From assembly GCA_038373885.1 (NCBI GenBank), contig JAWZYV010013164.1, forward strand, positions 59,625 to 123,624: a stretch of DNA of 64,000 nt, in the 5' to 3' direction. This document shows positions 27,701-37,391 of the stretch, piece by piece; the first letter of the stretch is position 1; each line of letters begins with the position of its first letter. This stretch comes from Cheiracanthium punctorium. Lineage: Eukaryota; Arthropoda; Arachnida; Araneae; Cheiracanthiidae. The notes beneath the pieces are model-generated. The model made no database searches. It had not been told where the DNA came from and saw nothing but the letters and a program-made list of their open reading frames with translations. Position numbers and translations under genes: made by a program.

Positions 27701-30700
27701 TTGAATGTGACCTGCTTTTCCTGGATTTTGTATGCCTAGATTTAGAAAGTGAACGTCGGTGCTCTCTAGATCTACTACGCCTGATTCTTGATTTAGAATG
27801 TCTTCTAGACCTTGAATATGATCTGCTTCTAGATCTTGTTTTTCTATGTTCATGTCTTCTATGTGGTGAATGGGAACGGGAATTTCTTCTATGTCTCCGA
27901 TGCCTCGAACGAGACCTAGAGCGACTTTTAGAATGAGATCGCCTTTTGCGATCACGTGACCTAAAGCGACCACGAGAATGTGATCTTGAACGAGAATGAC
28001 GCCTCTTCTTTTTGGCAGAATGAGAATCATAAGAGGATGACCTGGATCGCCGCCTTGTATGCTTTGGTTTGGGGGAAGTATGCCTGCTGCGAGATTTAGA
28101 TCTGGAACGGGACCTGGAATGTTTTTTCCTACTAGATTTAGACTTTGAATCAGTAGATTTATCCTGGTTTTTCTTATGATTTACATCCTTCACAGACACC
28201 TCATTACTTACTAAGGCACTATTAATACTATTTTTCTCACTATACAATGCCTTCTCACGAGAATTGTCTAATGATGGATTTTTGGAATCAGACTCGTTCT
28301 TTACAGTCTTGGTATCAGACTCCTTATTTGGAGACTTGGAATCAGATTCCTTATTCATAGTCTTGGAATCAGATTCTTTATTTGGAGTCTTACAACCAGA
28401 TTCCTTATGTAGAGACTTGGAATCAGATTCCTTATTTACAGTCTTGGAATCAGATTCCTTATTTACAGTCTTGGAATCAGATTCATCAGTTTGAAGTCTT
28501 TTTGAATCCAGACTACTTATCTTGCTAATTTTAGGTGTAGTTTCTTTGGAACTGCTTTTTAAAGTAATCTCTGGGTCACTTTGACAACTTTTCCCTATTG
28601 CACCATCATTCTCACATTTAGAGTCAGTAACACAATCATTTCCACCAGTGTACAATGCTCTGTTACCCATGTCATTCTTAGTTTTATTATCTGTTACAGA
28701 ATGAGTATTCACATTTCCAGATGGATCTGAATTTTTCAAAACAGTATCTTCACTAAAGTCTTTTTTAGAAGAAGCTTTTGTTGTGTTTAAATTATTCTCT
28801 GACAGTTTTGCATCATCAGAGCAAGAAGTATTTTGAGCAGATTTCAAATTTGAACTATTACTTTCAACACCTGAAAGTAGTAACTCCAGGGAAGGTCCAT
28901 AATACACAGGATTTTCCTTACTTGAAGAACTTGTTTGATTATCAGCTTTTACAGACTCTGAAGCGGAAGAGACAGAAGACTTCAATACAGTATCACCCAC
29001 AGCTTTAAACTTCATTTTTTTTATTTTTTTCAATCTCTTTATATCCATTTCTTCAGAGCTTGATATGCCGTCAATACAACCCTAATAAAAAAATTAATAA
29101 ATAAATTATTTCTGATATATTATACATGCTATGTGAGTATAGACATATAAAACAGTACAAACTGCTAATTTAAAAATCACACTACACTGTAAGTAATGCA
29201 ATTAGCACAAGTGCTGCTGCCTGCTGGTTATAGGGACGAAGACCAAAATATGCTCTCTTTTTCCTAACCTTATTAATAATTAAAATTAATAAGCAAAATA
29301 CTGTAGGGGGGGCACATTCCAGCATTCCCATAGGTTGTAATACCCATGACAACTGATAACAATTGATGAGGAAGTAAACAAAGGCCTAAATAATTAGGGT
29401 TTTTCATAAAGATAATTATGTTTTGATGAATGAAAAAAACAGGGATATTATGAGTTTTACTTATTATTTAAATTTCTTTTTTAAATTTGAGGTACACTAT
29501 ATCTTAGGAATCATAACACTATTTTTGGCTGCCTTGTTGATTTACTATTAATGTTGCATTTATTTTAAAATGGGAGAGAGAGCCGAAGAAAATGAATGTT
29601 TTAACCGTGGGAAGGGCCAAAAATTTCAGCTTTGAATATGTTTGCTAAAAAATATAGATACAGTAAAAATCCTCGGGAGCGACCACCCTTTGTTCCGTGA
29701 AAAATTGGTCGTTAAGAGAGGTATAAAAAATTGGTAGCCAAGAAAATATTATCTCAAAGTAGTTTAAACAATTGGCAGCCAAGAAAAAAATATACTTTGT
29801 TTTGTTATTTATGAAGTTTCATACTAATACATAATTATAGAATTCACATTTCATAAATTTAAATTTTAATAAAACACATTAATACCCGAACTTACACAAC
29901 AGATGGGACCGAGCGATAACTGCATAAGTCAAATTCACATAGTTCGGAATATAATTTCACATATAAATATTTACATACAAACAACTTTTAATTGAGCTGG
30001 TGACTTAAGAAAAAATTATTCAATAAATTCTTAGATAATACATGTTACCTATTATCATACAATATTATTAAAATCGAAAGAACTATTGAAAACATATCTA
30101 TACAATTAATTATATTATTAAAATCGAAAACTGGAGTTACTTTGGAAGTAAACAAAGACGAATTAATGAGATTGAAAGTAGCGCAAGTGTGAGTTCGAGT
30201 AAATCAAGGTAGCATAAGTTGAGGTATTGTTGCATTTAGAAATTTGAGATTGTTTCAATCTTTTTTCTCTCTCCCAGAGTACTTTTCTCTATTTATTTTT
30301 TTTAATCTGAGAGAAGAGCATTTATCCTGATATTCTTCGAGCATTCTGAATTTGCCATATTAAAAGCTATTTGATTTTTAGGTTCTCATACAATGAACAA
30401 TTTTTCTACAATTCAAGAAACAACCAACTTCATCTCAAAATTTCCTTTTTCGTGTGACTCAGTCACATCAATGCACTGCTTCACAGTAAAATCATTCATT
30501 TCTTAGCGATGTCTCTTCCCTAACCTACAAGATTTGTGTACATGTACTTGCATTTGCTGTCGATTTGCAAAAGAGTAACTGTTTTGCAATGTGGCTTTTG
30601 TTTACTTTACTTCTGGGAAAATGCAAGAAAATTTTCGGACAGGAAACAAGGACCGGTCACTTATAGAGGGTTGTGTGGTCTGTTCTACAGGATCTTTTAA

Positions 30701-32104
30701 CATTAACTCGATAGGGTAAAAAAAAATCAAGCCTTAAAAAGCTGGTCATTGGAGGAGGGTATTGCATAATAGAGGTGGTCACTCATAGAAGTTTCACTGT
30801 ACTCAGCACAAAGAAGGGTTGTTCTTTTCTACTTTTTTATGTATTTTGGGAATTTTTCCTAATTATATGTACAGTGTTTATAAATTTGCATAAAGTAAAA
30901 ATAAACCCAGATCGTCAAATAAAAAATTAAAAACTTAGAACGTAGATTGTCAGTTGAAATTTTGAAAAGGCGGACACGTCAGCTAAAAACTCCCTGCATG
31001 TGTATGAGGTGCTCCCTTTTTTCCTCCCCAGAAATTTCTGTTAATTTATTCTGTTAATCACAGTCTGGTTTCTTGGTGGGCAGTCAGTAAAACCTGTTGG
31101 CCAATGCATCTGGACAAAAAAGCTTGGGAAGAACCCAGATATCCATACAGACATTTTTTCCATGTAAGAACTCCATCCATAATTAGACTAAATTTTCACT
31201 AGCAAAAGAAAAATAGCACTTGCCAATGGCAACTAGAAATTTCATGCCTTGACCATAGGAAAAACTTTTTATTCAAAATGCAAATACATGCAGCTACAAC
31301 AAACAAAATAAAAGAATATATAGACTGCAGAAATCAAAATTATAAAATCATTTCACCAATTACTTTACTGCAGAAGTTAAAGTAATTTTAATTTAGTTTA
31401 AGAAAAATTTTACATTCTATTTTTATGTACTTAAAATACTTAAGGGAATGTTGTAATATTACTTTTATATCATTAATTAAAATACTAATTTGATTAATAC
31501 AGAAGTAATATGAATTACTAAGCAGACAACTAATTTAAGATGCATACTTTAAATTTACTTTACCTATAATTGGTATACAGCATTCCAATTTTGTATCCAA
31601 TCAAGAAAAAATAAATTCTAAATAACAAAAATTAAAATGTAGAAGAGGGGGAAAACGAAGCAGAAGTCTAAGATCTTTCAAGAGCCAGGGAAAAAGCTGG
31701 GTTTGAGGGAGAAAAAAAATCTTTAGAAATTTACCAATTTTTGTAATTACCCTCTGTTTAGTTATTACACATATTATATGTCATGTAGTCTAGAGCACAC
31801 TCAACTAATGACATATCACCTAATTTTTTGCAGAATTTTAAGAGCACAAGCTGTTTTGATCATGACTTAGTATTGAAATTGATCATTGCTTATTATCAAA
31901 ATGAATATTTTATACCTGCCAAGATTCTATTTTTGAAAATCTTACAATCGCAAGACCATATGCAGCAAAGCAATAAATGTAACTATTAAATCTATAATGT
32001 CAAAAATGCATGAACATATTTAGTTTACTTCTTATTTTCTTTCAAAACATTTCTTTGATTGACAAAATATACTGAAAAGCAATTTAAACATCACAGATAT
32101 GAAA

Positions 32105-32143
<39 letters not shown>

Positions 32144-32320
32144 TAAAAAGGAAAATATATAGGGGGAAAAAAATGTTATCTTTCATGAACATTTTTTTCA
32201 CTGACAAATTTTTTTTTTTTTTTTTTTTCAACTTTTACTTTCATTTTGTTGTATTCTTTTCATTCATAGTTCAACTTGCCTTTTTAAATGTTTTTCTTAT
32301 GCTGATTTCTTTAACAAAAA

Positions 32321-32357
<37 letters not shown>

Positions 32358-34992
32358 TATTAAAATTGAAGAAGGAGTGAATTTTTATTTTTAAAGCAGT
32401 GGAGATTTAAAATTTTTTTTTAAATGCTATGAGAAAAATATTTATTCTCAAGATGGATGGAAAATGAATGAAACAGAAAAGCTGAAGATTAGTGCTCATC
32501 AAATTTTTACAGCACCATAAGAAAAAAGAAAAAAAAAAATTCAGAATTCAATGATCTGACAGAAAGAGGGAGAGAGAGAAAAAAAGGCAGGAATCTGCAG
32601 ATCTAACAGAAAATGCTGATTCCCCTCATAATTCAAATGCCTACCAGTTAAACCTCCTAGAGACAGCAAGGTTTACAGACCTGGATGCCATTTTGGATTT
32701 CTTTGCTAAAGAGCATTTTTGTTAGTGATATGTCTGTTCATTTGCTGCAGCATCAGAGAAAGAAAAACATTTCTAGTAGTTGACAGCTCCCAACGATCTA
32801 TAAAAAAAATGGCTGCAGCAAACTAAAATAGTTTATTCGGCACAGAAACAGCATAAAAATCAGTATAGTATTATGTTTCAGAATTAATATCAGTGTGTTT
32901 TGTTCAAAAAATCATACAATTCAATTGCAAAATTGTACATCTTACAAAATCTGTACATTGTACAGCTAATCTACACAAATTGGCAGGTTTATTTTTGGAT
33001 CCTGATGAAGCAATATGTGTGTGTTAGGGCTGGACGATATTGGAATTTAAAATATCGATACCATCTTATATCGTGATATCACGATATATCGATATTTTTC
33101 ACACTTAATTTTAGTATTTTTGAAATGTAAGTAATCAAATAAACAAACCACAAAACCACTTGTTGCCCGAAATGAAAATACAGGGGAGCTTCGTATGACC
33201 CCCTGGGACTGTAAGATTAAAAGGTTAAGTTTGGTATCAAAGCATTCGAAATTTTAAGTAACGATGGGGGTTCCTAAAGGGGGGTCGAGAATCAATAAAA
33301 ATGCGCTCCGATGGATAGTTTCAGAGAAATACATTAATTAATTATGGTAACTAGACTAATTAACTATGATTGAGGCTTAAAAGGACTGCTAACATGTAGA
33401 AATTGGCTCTGGGGCAGTTTCCAGGCTTTGGAGATGCCGCCGGAGGTGGCTAGCATTTAAAATGCCTAAATTGAAAATACAGGGGAGCTTCGTATGACCC
33501 CCTGGACCTGTAAGATTAAAAGGTTAAGTTTGGTGTCAAAGTATTCGAAATTTTATGTATCGATGGGGGTCCAGAGTCTAGGAGGGGGTTGAGAATCAAT
33601 AAAAACGCGCTCCGATGGATAGTTTCCGAGATATATGTTAATTAATTATGGTAATTAGGCTAATAAACCATACATATAGATTTGAGGATGACCATGATCT
33701 TCCTTTAAGCTATGAGAGACCTCCAGAGGTATCGTTCATGGGGGACTTAGGAGCCACGACAGATTTTACTTTCACCAGCTCCCGTTAATGTACACGATAC
33801 TGCACTTAGATTAAATTATTATTTCCAATAAAACATTTCCTCTATCAGATATTATCAATCCAACCAAATGTCAGCAGCTCTATTGTCTGTTGAAATAGCT
33901 GTTCGCGCATCATAATATCCTTCACTCAAAATCACCGTTAAATAATAACTACTATTGCGCTAGATATCTTCCACGAGCAGAACAACACACTATACACTAC
34001 ATCCCGTTTGAAATTAACGTTCCCTGCTTTCTTTCTGCAGAGCTCCGAGGGAAGAAAAAACTATTCTCTACTATAACAAACACGCAGCAGCGATTCCCGT
34101 AGTGAAGCAGCTGTTTTTCCCGCGATACGGTATCACCATCAACAGAGACAAAGCAGTAACAAAAGCATCACAAGCTGGTATCGATCTCGGGATTTTATTA
34201 TCGCCGGCTTGTATTTTTGAACTTAATCAAATTCGAGATTTCACTGAAATGAAAATGGGAATATTGGATATCTGATGTTGAAATAAAACTGATATGTCGG
34301 TATTTATCGATTTTTGGCCCAGCCCTAGCGTGTGAGTGTGTGTGATTCAAGCTTCTCTAATTATTTCAAAGTACTTGCAACAAAACTAGAATGTATCTTT
34401 TCTGTTGTTGTCATTGTTGATAAAATCAAGGTCATTATTTTTCTACTTAGAAGCATCCATTCCTAGGTCATAAATCAATGCTTGAGGACTTACTATAATA
34501 TAAATGCACCAAAGTGTACATCTGTAAATGATTCGATATTTATCTAGCTGTAAACTTCACATAAAATATTATTACTTTTATTCTTTATGAATACTGGATA
34601 GAATTTTAACATATTAACTTTTTTAGTTTAGAAAAAAAAATGTATTTAAATTAGGAAGACACAGACAGAATTTCCATCTCCCCTCATACAAAATTTAGTT
34701 ATACTCAAACATGAGCAACACAGAACTTTAAAAAGAAAAATAATAATAATACTTTTGAAATCACTTCTGAAGATTCACTTGAAGAGCTGAAACTACCACT
34801 GTGGTGGTGACGTTTAGATTTCTTATGTTTTCTTTTTTTGTGTTTAGATTTCTTTTTCTTGCTCTTATGCTTCAGATCTGAATCATCGCTATGGCTAGCC
34901 ATATCCATTTTCTTCAGGAAAAAGTCTGCCAATATGTTTGGTATACTCAAAGAGCTTTCTTTTTTAACTTCTTCTGTCCTTGACTGAGACAT
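3133..34992 (-). CDS. SON: SON-like splicing co-factor, partial (spliced, 8 coding exons seen)
   Basis: SON is a nuclear-speckle protein that binds RNA and helps splicing of weak introns. Coding exons, in transcript order: 34992-34753, 29081-27601, 21747-21572, 20447-20302, 19759-19223, 18475-18365, 17509-17390, then the G-patch exon at 4336-4189 or 3280-3133. Every junction has GT/AG borders and the phases agree (0, 2, 1, 0, 0, 0, 0, then 1), giving about 986 codons. Order and landmarks follow the vertebrate SON C-terminal half: RS domain, a K-A-x-x-L-E-x-A-[KR] block, HHPFK, FPVSSG, EWVPV, PGxFTGST, then the G-patch GEGLGKNKEG. The dsRNA-binding domain that should follow is not in the window. 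The long vertebrate repeat regions are absent. A 13-14 kb intron precedes the G-patch. Identity rests on remembered family motifs and the consistent phases. Confidence 0.88.
4189..4336 (-). CDS. SON: SON G-patch exon, copy 2 (first met by the transcript)
   Basis: This 148-nt exon has acceptor TTCATTCACTAG and donor GTAATG. Read in phase 0 it encodes DFLSQAPPVTSGKG, then MSLLKKMGWNPGEGLGKNKE, then GSLEPLVLDIKMDKK. The G-patch signature (MGW, GEGLGKNKEG, EP) is intact. G-patch domains bind RNA or activate DEAH helicases. The exon lies in the second unit (3977-5032) of a 1056-bp tandem duplication, and its exonic sequence and splice sites look the same as in the other copy. Confidence 0.8.
5033..8474. 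other. SON intron, simple-sequence rich
   Basis: I see no gene. It contains a G-run followed by an A-run (5130-5163), an (AC) run (5678-5698), and a long (TA)n/(AC)n microsatellite (about 6620-6702). A CTAGATGGCGCC motif lies on the minus strand near 6509-6520. Otherwise AT-rich unique-looking intron. Confidence 0.6.
8475..8768 (-). mobile_element. tRNA-derived SINE candidate
   Basis: On the minus strand, from about 8768, the sequence has an A-box-like TGGCTAATGCATTG and, 17 bases on, a B-box-like GGTTCAGTGTTTG, then a ~230-bp body richer in G+C than its surroundings. The spacing of the two boxes fits an RNA polymerase III promoter of a tRNA-derived SINE. No poly-A tail is clear. Confidence 0.5.
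8769..12043. other. SON intron, no gene recognised
   Basis: AT-rich intron with a GA-rich run (8976-9010), a T-run (9968-9987) and a more GC-rich block at about 10560-10830. That block has weak open frames on both strands (to 97 codons on the minus strand) without a recognisable domain or splice context. A (GT)n run lies at 10833-10850. Confidence 0.5.
12044..12395 (+). mobile_element. pogo/Tigger-type element, truncated copy
   Basis: Starts CAGTAGACCCCCTATAACAG after TA and runs nearly identically to the first ~350 bp of the element at 13916, then breaks off at a C-run/A-run near 12396. About 30 bp before the terminal repeat (from 12012) also match the other copy, so at least one of the two spread by segmental duplication or inside a larger repeat. 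Confidence 0.75.
13916..14810 (+). mobile_element. pogo/Tigger-type (Tc1/mariner superfamily) non-autonomous element
   Basis: Left end CAGTAGACCCCCTATAACAG and right end CCGTGTTATGGGGGAGACTA-CTG are inverted repeats of each other (about 23 bp, a few mismatches) and are flanked by TA at 13914-13915 and 14811-14812. The 895-bp interior has no transposase frame. Terminal sequence and TA target site fit pogo/Tigger elements. Confidence 0.75.
14813..17389. other. SON intron, no gene recognised
   Basis: AT-rich intron sequence. I see short homopolymer runs only; open frames are short and show no domain. Confidence 0.55.
17390..17509 (-). CDS. SON: SON exon with PGLFTGST motif
   Basis: This exon is 120 nt (40 codons) with phase 0 at both ends and is too broken by its introns to show as a long open frame. 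The acceptor is TTTCGTTAG and the donor GTAAAA. It encodes IQEWVQSQQVPGLFTGSTDA, then KVLSAAELCGPYNKYHKSRK. Human SON has WAQLNSIPGQFTGSTGVQVL in this position, directly before the G-patch. The next exon in the gene is 13-14 kb away. Confidence 0.85.
18365..18475 (-). CDS. SON: SON exon, helical segment
   Basis: This exon is 111 nt (37 codons) with phase 0 at both ends. The acceptor is TTGTGTTTCCAG and the donor GTATGT. It encodes KLDISSIVAKRFQAITKLQS and then NDPESLKTLQDAQES. It aligns with human VDISTAMSERALAQKRLSEN...DLEAMSMLNRAQERI. A long A-run (18264-18278) and an (AAT) run lie just downstream in the intron. Confidence 0.85.
19223..19759 (-). CDS. SON: SON exon with FPVSSG/EWVP block and proline-rich region
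   Basis: This exon is 537 nt (179 codons), phase 0 at both ends; the acceptor is CTTTTGCAG and the donor GTAAGT, the best consensus donor in the gene. The first 35 residues carry SSQFPVSSGNQHKKKELEWV, the counterpart of human KEFPVSSGSQHRKKEAD...EWVPV. The remainder is low-complexity: a six-Pro run (PPPPPPIAISYPCPPPP), a Val/Thr-rich part, and a Gln/Met and Thr/Phe/Pro-rich tail ending FKSPK. The vertebrate protein has only a short linker here, so the Pro-rich extension looks lineage-specific. Confidence 0.87.
20302..20447 (-). CDS. SON: SON exon with HHPFK motif
   Basis: This 146-nt exon enters in phase 1 and leaves in phase 0. Its acceptor is TATTTTCAG and its donor GTTTGTC. It encodes DFCQRLSQKENEPNDSDNE, an acidic linker, then FIHHPFKVKEPGMIKLNIK. 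Human SON has an acidic stretch followed by FYHHPFKLSEPKPIFFNLNI at the same place, so orthology is clear here. Confidence 0.88.
21572..21747 (-). CDS. SON: SON exon after the RS domain
   Basis: The acceptor TTTTGCAG lies next to 21748 and the donor GGTAAAC at 21571. Phase 2 in and phase 1 out match both neighbours. The exon encodes RASHKSGKIDQAKVLEMARKN, then a stretch ending GGKSVQELT. This parallels human SON, where the RS domain is followed by a DKAQLLEIAKANA helix and SGGATIEELTEKC. Confidence 0.85.
22440..23455. mobile_element. Head-to-head Penelope-like element fragments (GIY-YIG endonuclease)
   Basis: Two copies of the 3' part of a Penelope-like retroelement face outward from about 22945. 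On the plus strand (22972-23356) the frame reads AGVYKINFTYRESNLPGHYI, then GVTKRKIKDRIKEH, which carries the GIY-YIG nuclease signature (GVY, YIG, R in KRKIKDR, E in KEH), followed by an ALSRLALKEN region and a C-terminal tail ending at a TAG near 23354. The minus-strand arm (22910-22503) encodes the same C-terminus with frameshifts. Penelope elements encode reverse transcriptase fused to this nuclease; the RT part is missing from both arms. Confidence 0.8.
22503..22793 (-). pseudogene. Penelope-like GIY-YIG C-terminus, broken copy
   Basis: The minus-strand frame carries the same RQSxALSRLALKEN and NYNNHSYSL segments as the plus-strand copy but shifts frame after IITRE. A ~30-bp segment next to its 5' end (about 22788-22818) is inverted relative to the other copy, which removes part of the KDRIKEH motif. 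It cannot encode an active nuclease. Confidence 0.75.
23755..25370 (+). repeat. Tandem array (~12 units, ~130 bp) with CTCF-like motifs
   Basis: A GAGAATATT-type motif recurs at about 23888, 24033, 24172, 24293, 24452, 24554, 24668, 24788, 24903, 25067, 25203 and 25325. Each unit also has variants of ATCCATTTTGCTATAACTCG, GATCGCTATGAAAATTGGTA and CCACTAGATGGCGCTGCAG. Units are diverged, so this is an old array. The last motif matches the long-known CTCF consensus CCASYAGRKGGCRSY: exactly at 24942-24956, and with one mismatch at 24211, 24333, 25128 and 25243. Confidence 0.8.
25636..25851. repeat. Long hairpin (arms ~98 bp, loop ~20)
   Basis: Left arm 25636-25733 and right arm 25754-25851 are nearly complementary, with the outer ends ACCTTATAGGAAATACCTAT / ATAGGCATTTCCTATAAGGT. 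The arm includes CTGAAGATGGCTGTGTAAAG, a type of sequence I associate with the 3' part of Penelope-like elements. The open frame across it (25462-25830) is a by-product of the fold. Confidence 0.75.
25852..27600. other. SON intron, no gene recognised
   Basis: AT-rich intron with a slightly GC-richer part near 26660-27130. No domain-bearing frame, no clear terminal repeats. Confidence 0.55.
27601..29081 (-). CDS. SON: SON large exon: 9-residue repeats and Ser/Arg domain
   Basis: This 1481-nt exon runs from acceptor TTTTTATTAG at 29082-83 to donor GTATTT at 27600 (phase 2 out). It starts GCIDGISSSEE. Residues about 92-275 are polar and Ser/Asn/Asp/Thr-rich, consistent with a disordered region. 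At about residues 276-350 (bases 28270-28494) is a run of roughly eight imperfect 9-residue units of the form ESDSKTVNK. From about residue 390 to the exon end is a dense Arg-Ser domain, the usual speckle-targeting and protein-interaction domain of SON and SR proteins. The open frame on the other strand across the repeats is only a shadow of this repetition. Confidence 0.88.
29661..30799 (+). mobile_element. TA-flanked DNA transposon (pogo-like), non-autonomous
   Basis: The left end CAGTAAAAATCCTCGGGAGC...GACCACC and the right end GGTGGTCACTCATAGAAGTT-TCACTG are inverted repeats of about 26 bp with several mismatches. TA is present at 29659-29660 and 30800-30801. No transposase frame in 1139 bp. 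A smaller element with ends ACCCGAACTTACAC / GCATAAGTTGAGGTATTG is nested at about 29882-30230 and is related to 2290-2490. Confidence 0.7.
30802..33024. other. SON intron with simple repeats
   Basis: No gene seen. It carries an A-run of about 30 bases (32107-32140), a T-run (32210-32228) and an (AAT)n run (about 32322-32357). Confidence 0.55.
33025..34327. mobile_element. hAT-type non-autonomous element
   Basis: Left TAGGGCTGGACGATATTG and right GGCCCAGCCCTA are inverted ends; AGGGCTGG is typical of many hAT families. The 8-bp flanks are GTGTGTGT and GCGTGTGA, an imperfect target duplication. The interior holds subterminal ATCGATA-type palindromes and an internal direct duplication with a period of 299 bp (copies start near 33174 and 33473). 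No transposase frame. Confidence 0.65.
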
Positions 34993-35022
34993 CAATCAAA
35001 TCTAATGATTTCATAAAACTAT
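34753..35022 (-). CDS. SON: SON exon with start codon (80 codons plus 30 nt of 5' UTR)
   Basis: The ATG is at 34992 and coding runs to 34753, followed by donor GTATTA (phase 0). A pyrimidine-rich acceptor (TTTTCTTTTCAG) ends at 35023, so the exon starts inside the 5' UTR. An in-frame TGA 6 nt before the ATG makes this the start. The protein begins MSQSRTEEVKKE, has a short hydrophobic segment (IPNILADFFLKK, about residues 18-29) that may match the human N-terminal helix, then a strongly basic Lys/His/Arg stretch (about residues 41-63) and a Ser-rich end. At least one further non-coding exon must lie upstream; I could not place it. Confidence 0.75.
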
Positions 35023-35232
35023 CTGAAAAGAAAAAAGAAAAATTATGTTATCTATTAATCATTCTTTTTTTACACACTGTAAGCAAATCATTTCAGAAAT
35101 GTTCTTTTCTACTGCAAAAATACTTAATTTATCACTGATTAACATTTAAAACAAGGTTGGTTAATTTTTTTGGTACTTTTCCGTTTTCTGAACGTCACTG
35201 AAACTTTTTATGTTTAAATATGTCTTTATTCT

Positions 35233-35735
35233 CAATGATTTTTGTGTCTGGAAATAAGATGACCATCATTCTGAATTGTGGAGTTGCATCGAGAATTTAA
35301 GAGGTAAACTTTTTTGAATACATGTTTTACTATAGGAAAATTGATTTGGGCTATGACATTTTTGAGATAGTAAGGAATATCTTGGGAGAATTTTAATTAT
35401 AAGCTTTGGGAAGTTTTGCGTTGTCTATGGATTGTTGACATTTATTGTTTGTATTGTTGTTATAAAAAGTTTCTGTAGGGTAAAAAAGACTAATAGTTTT
35501 AAAATTGAACAAAGAATAAAAAAATTAAGAAGCCATAACATATTACATGCATATAGCTTTACGTGCACTTGGATAATAATATCGTACTAATCATGGATAA
35601 TAGTGTTAAATATTATATTTTTGTGTTGTTTGTGTTGTTTTGTTAACATTTTTGTGTCTGGAAACAAGATGGCAACTATTCTGATGAAACTCAGGAGTTG
35701 TATCATGAATCTGAAAGGTAAACCTTTTTTAAAAC
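35233..35735 (+). repeat. Imperfect direct repeat pair
   Basis: About 90 bp starting TTTTTGTGTCTGGAAA-AAGATG at about 35237 recur at about 35649, both followed by GGTAAAC-TTTTTT. The origin is unknown. Confidence 0.6.
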
Positions 35736-36312
35736 ATGGTACTTGGTGCCGGTTTGGCAAAAAAAAAAAATGCTCCAAAAATGGTGGGTGGGCAATATAA
35801 AAGCTGTACCATGATTTTATTTAAGTTTCAGCTGGAAAATGTTTGGCTATTGCTTTGAGTATGCTATCAAAAAATCTTTTTTTTTTTTTTTTGCAACATA
35901 AACTCAGCTAAATATGGCTGTTTCTAGATTATGCTATGGTAAAACTCATTTGTGAATTTTCAAACCAATTACCAGTCTGAATGCCAATGTTACATCTACA
36001 GGATCTCAAATTACAAACATTTTTTTTTTTTAATTAAAACAGGACCTTAATTTTCTAATGATATATTGTTACAAAAGAGTCACAACCATTCCATCCTTCC
36101 ACACATTCTACATACTTGCCAACTTTAGAAATTTGCAAGGTGTAAAATAAAGTGTGAAAGACATTTTTGATCATTTTTGCCAAATAGTGTGCTAACAATA
36201 TTTTAACTGATTTTTACTAAAGAGCACATGAACAACATTTTTAATGCTTTTCCTCAAGTACGCTGAAATTTTTTCTCAAGAGCAACCACCACTATTCCTC
36301 AAAAAATTTTTC

Positions 36313-37391
36313 GGTAAAATCATACAAGCCGGTGCCCACCCCATGTAAACATGGCGACAGTCGCTGGAGCTTGGCGACCGCCAAGCTCCAGCGACTGTCG
36401 CCATGTTTACTAGTCATTCTAGGCAACCAGTGGTCCGTTTTTAACTAAAAAAACCCCAGTGGATTCAGCAACCTAGTTGTACAGCTATCTAAACTAGGCA
36501 ACCAGTGGTCTGTTTTTAACTAAAAAAACCTCAGTAGATTCAGCAACCTAGTTGTACAGCTATCTAAACTAGGCAACCAGTGGTCCATTTTTAACTAAAA
36601 AAACCTCAGTGGATTCAGCAACCTAGCCGTACAGCTATCTAAACTAGGCAACCAGTGGCCCGTTTTTAACTAAAAAAACCTCAGTGGATTCAGCAACCTA
36701 GCTGTACAGCTATGTAAACTATGCAACCAGTGGACCGTTTTTTACTAAAAAAACCTCAGTGGATTCAGCAACCTAGTTGTACAGCTATGTAAACTATGCA
36801 ACCAGTGGACCGTTTTTAACTAAAAAAAAACAACAACAGTGAACTAAGCAACCTAGTTGTACAGCTAATGTAAACTGGGCAAACACTGGCCCGTTTTCAA
36901 CTCAAAAAAACATCGGTGGATTAAACAACCTAGTTGTACACCTCTTATAAAGTCAGTATGATTAGAATAGCACGTAAATAGCACTTACGAAAACATAAAC
37001 ACTTCAAATATCAATTTAAAATTCACATTAAAAACCTTAAACATTGCAAAGATTCGTTAAAAAAGAGCACTTACCTCTATTTTTTTTTTTTTTTTAAATA
37101 ACCGCTCAGAAATGTCCCCAACACCCACCGGCTTATAACGTACTATATTTCTAACAAACACACACAAATTCTTTTCTTATATTAACATAACACATTTCAT
37201 TCCCTTCCATCAATAACGCAAACAATTTCAAATTCCCAAACCTGACGAAACACGTATTCTTTATGGTTGCCAGTCACAACTACCACCGGCAGTTGGCGGT
37301 GCATCGCTCACTCTCGCGTCAGATTGTTCGCCAATGATTTGTAAACAAACCATTGATATGTAAACAAAGCACCGTATACGGAATATAGTCC
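36313..37391 (+). mobile_element. Repeat element copy A: 66-bp palindrome plus 75-bp tandem array
   Basis: Begins GGTAAAATCATACAAGCCGG and ends ACGGAATATAGTCC, flanked by a perfect 8-bp direct repeat AATTTTTC. A near-perfect palindrome of about 66 bp (36344-36409) is built on GTAAACATGGCGACAGTCGC and its complement. From 36421 to about 36950 there are seven 75-bp units (GCAACCAGTGGTCCGTTTTT ... AACCTAGTTGTACAGCTATC). The end and start share only GGTGC-type inverted termini. There is no protein frame. The 8-bp duplication suggests a DNA transposon such as hAT or P, but the termini match neither well. Confidence 0.65.

Noticed and set aside
27667..28494. Plus-strand open frames rich in Leu/Asp and in a SDSLF repeat
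   Set aside because: They are the antisense of the SON RS domain and of its 9-residue repeat.
32059..32325. 88-codon Lys- and Phe-rich frame
   Set aside because: It is poly-A and poly-T tracts read as protein.
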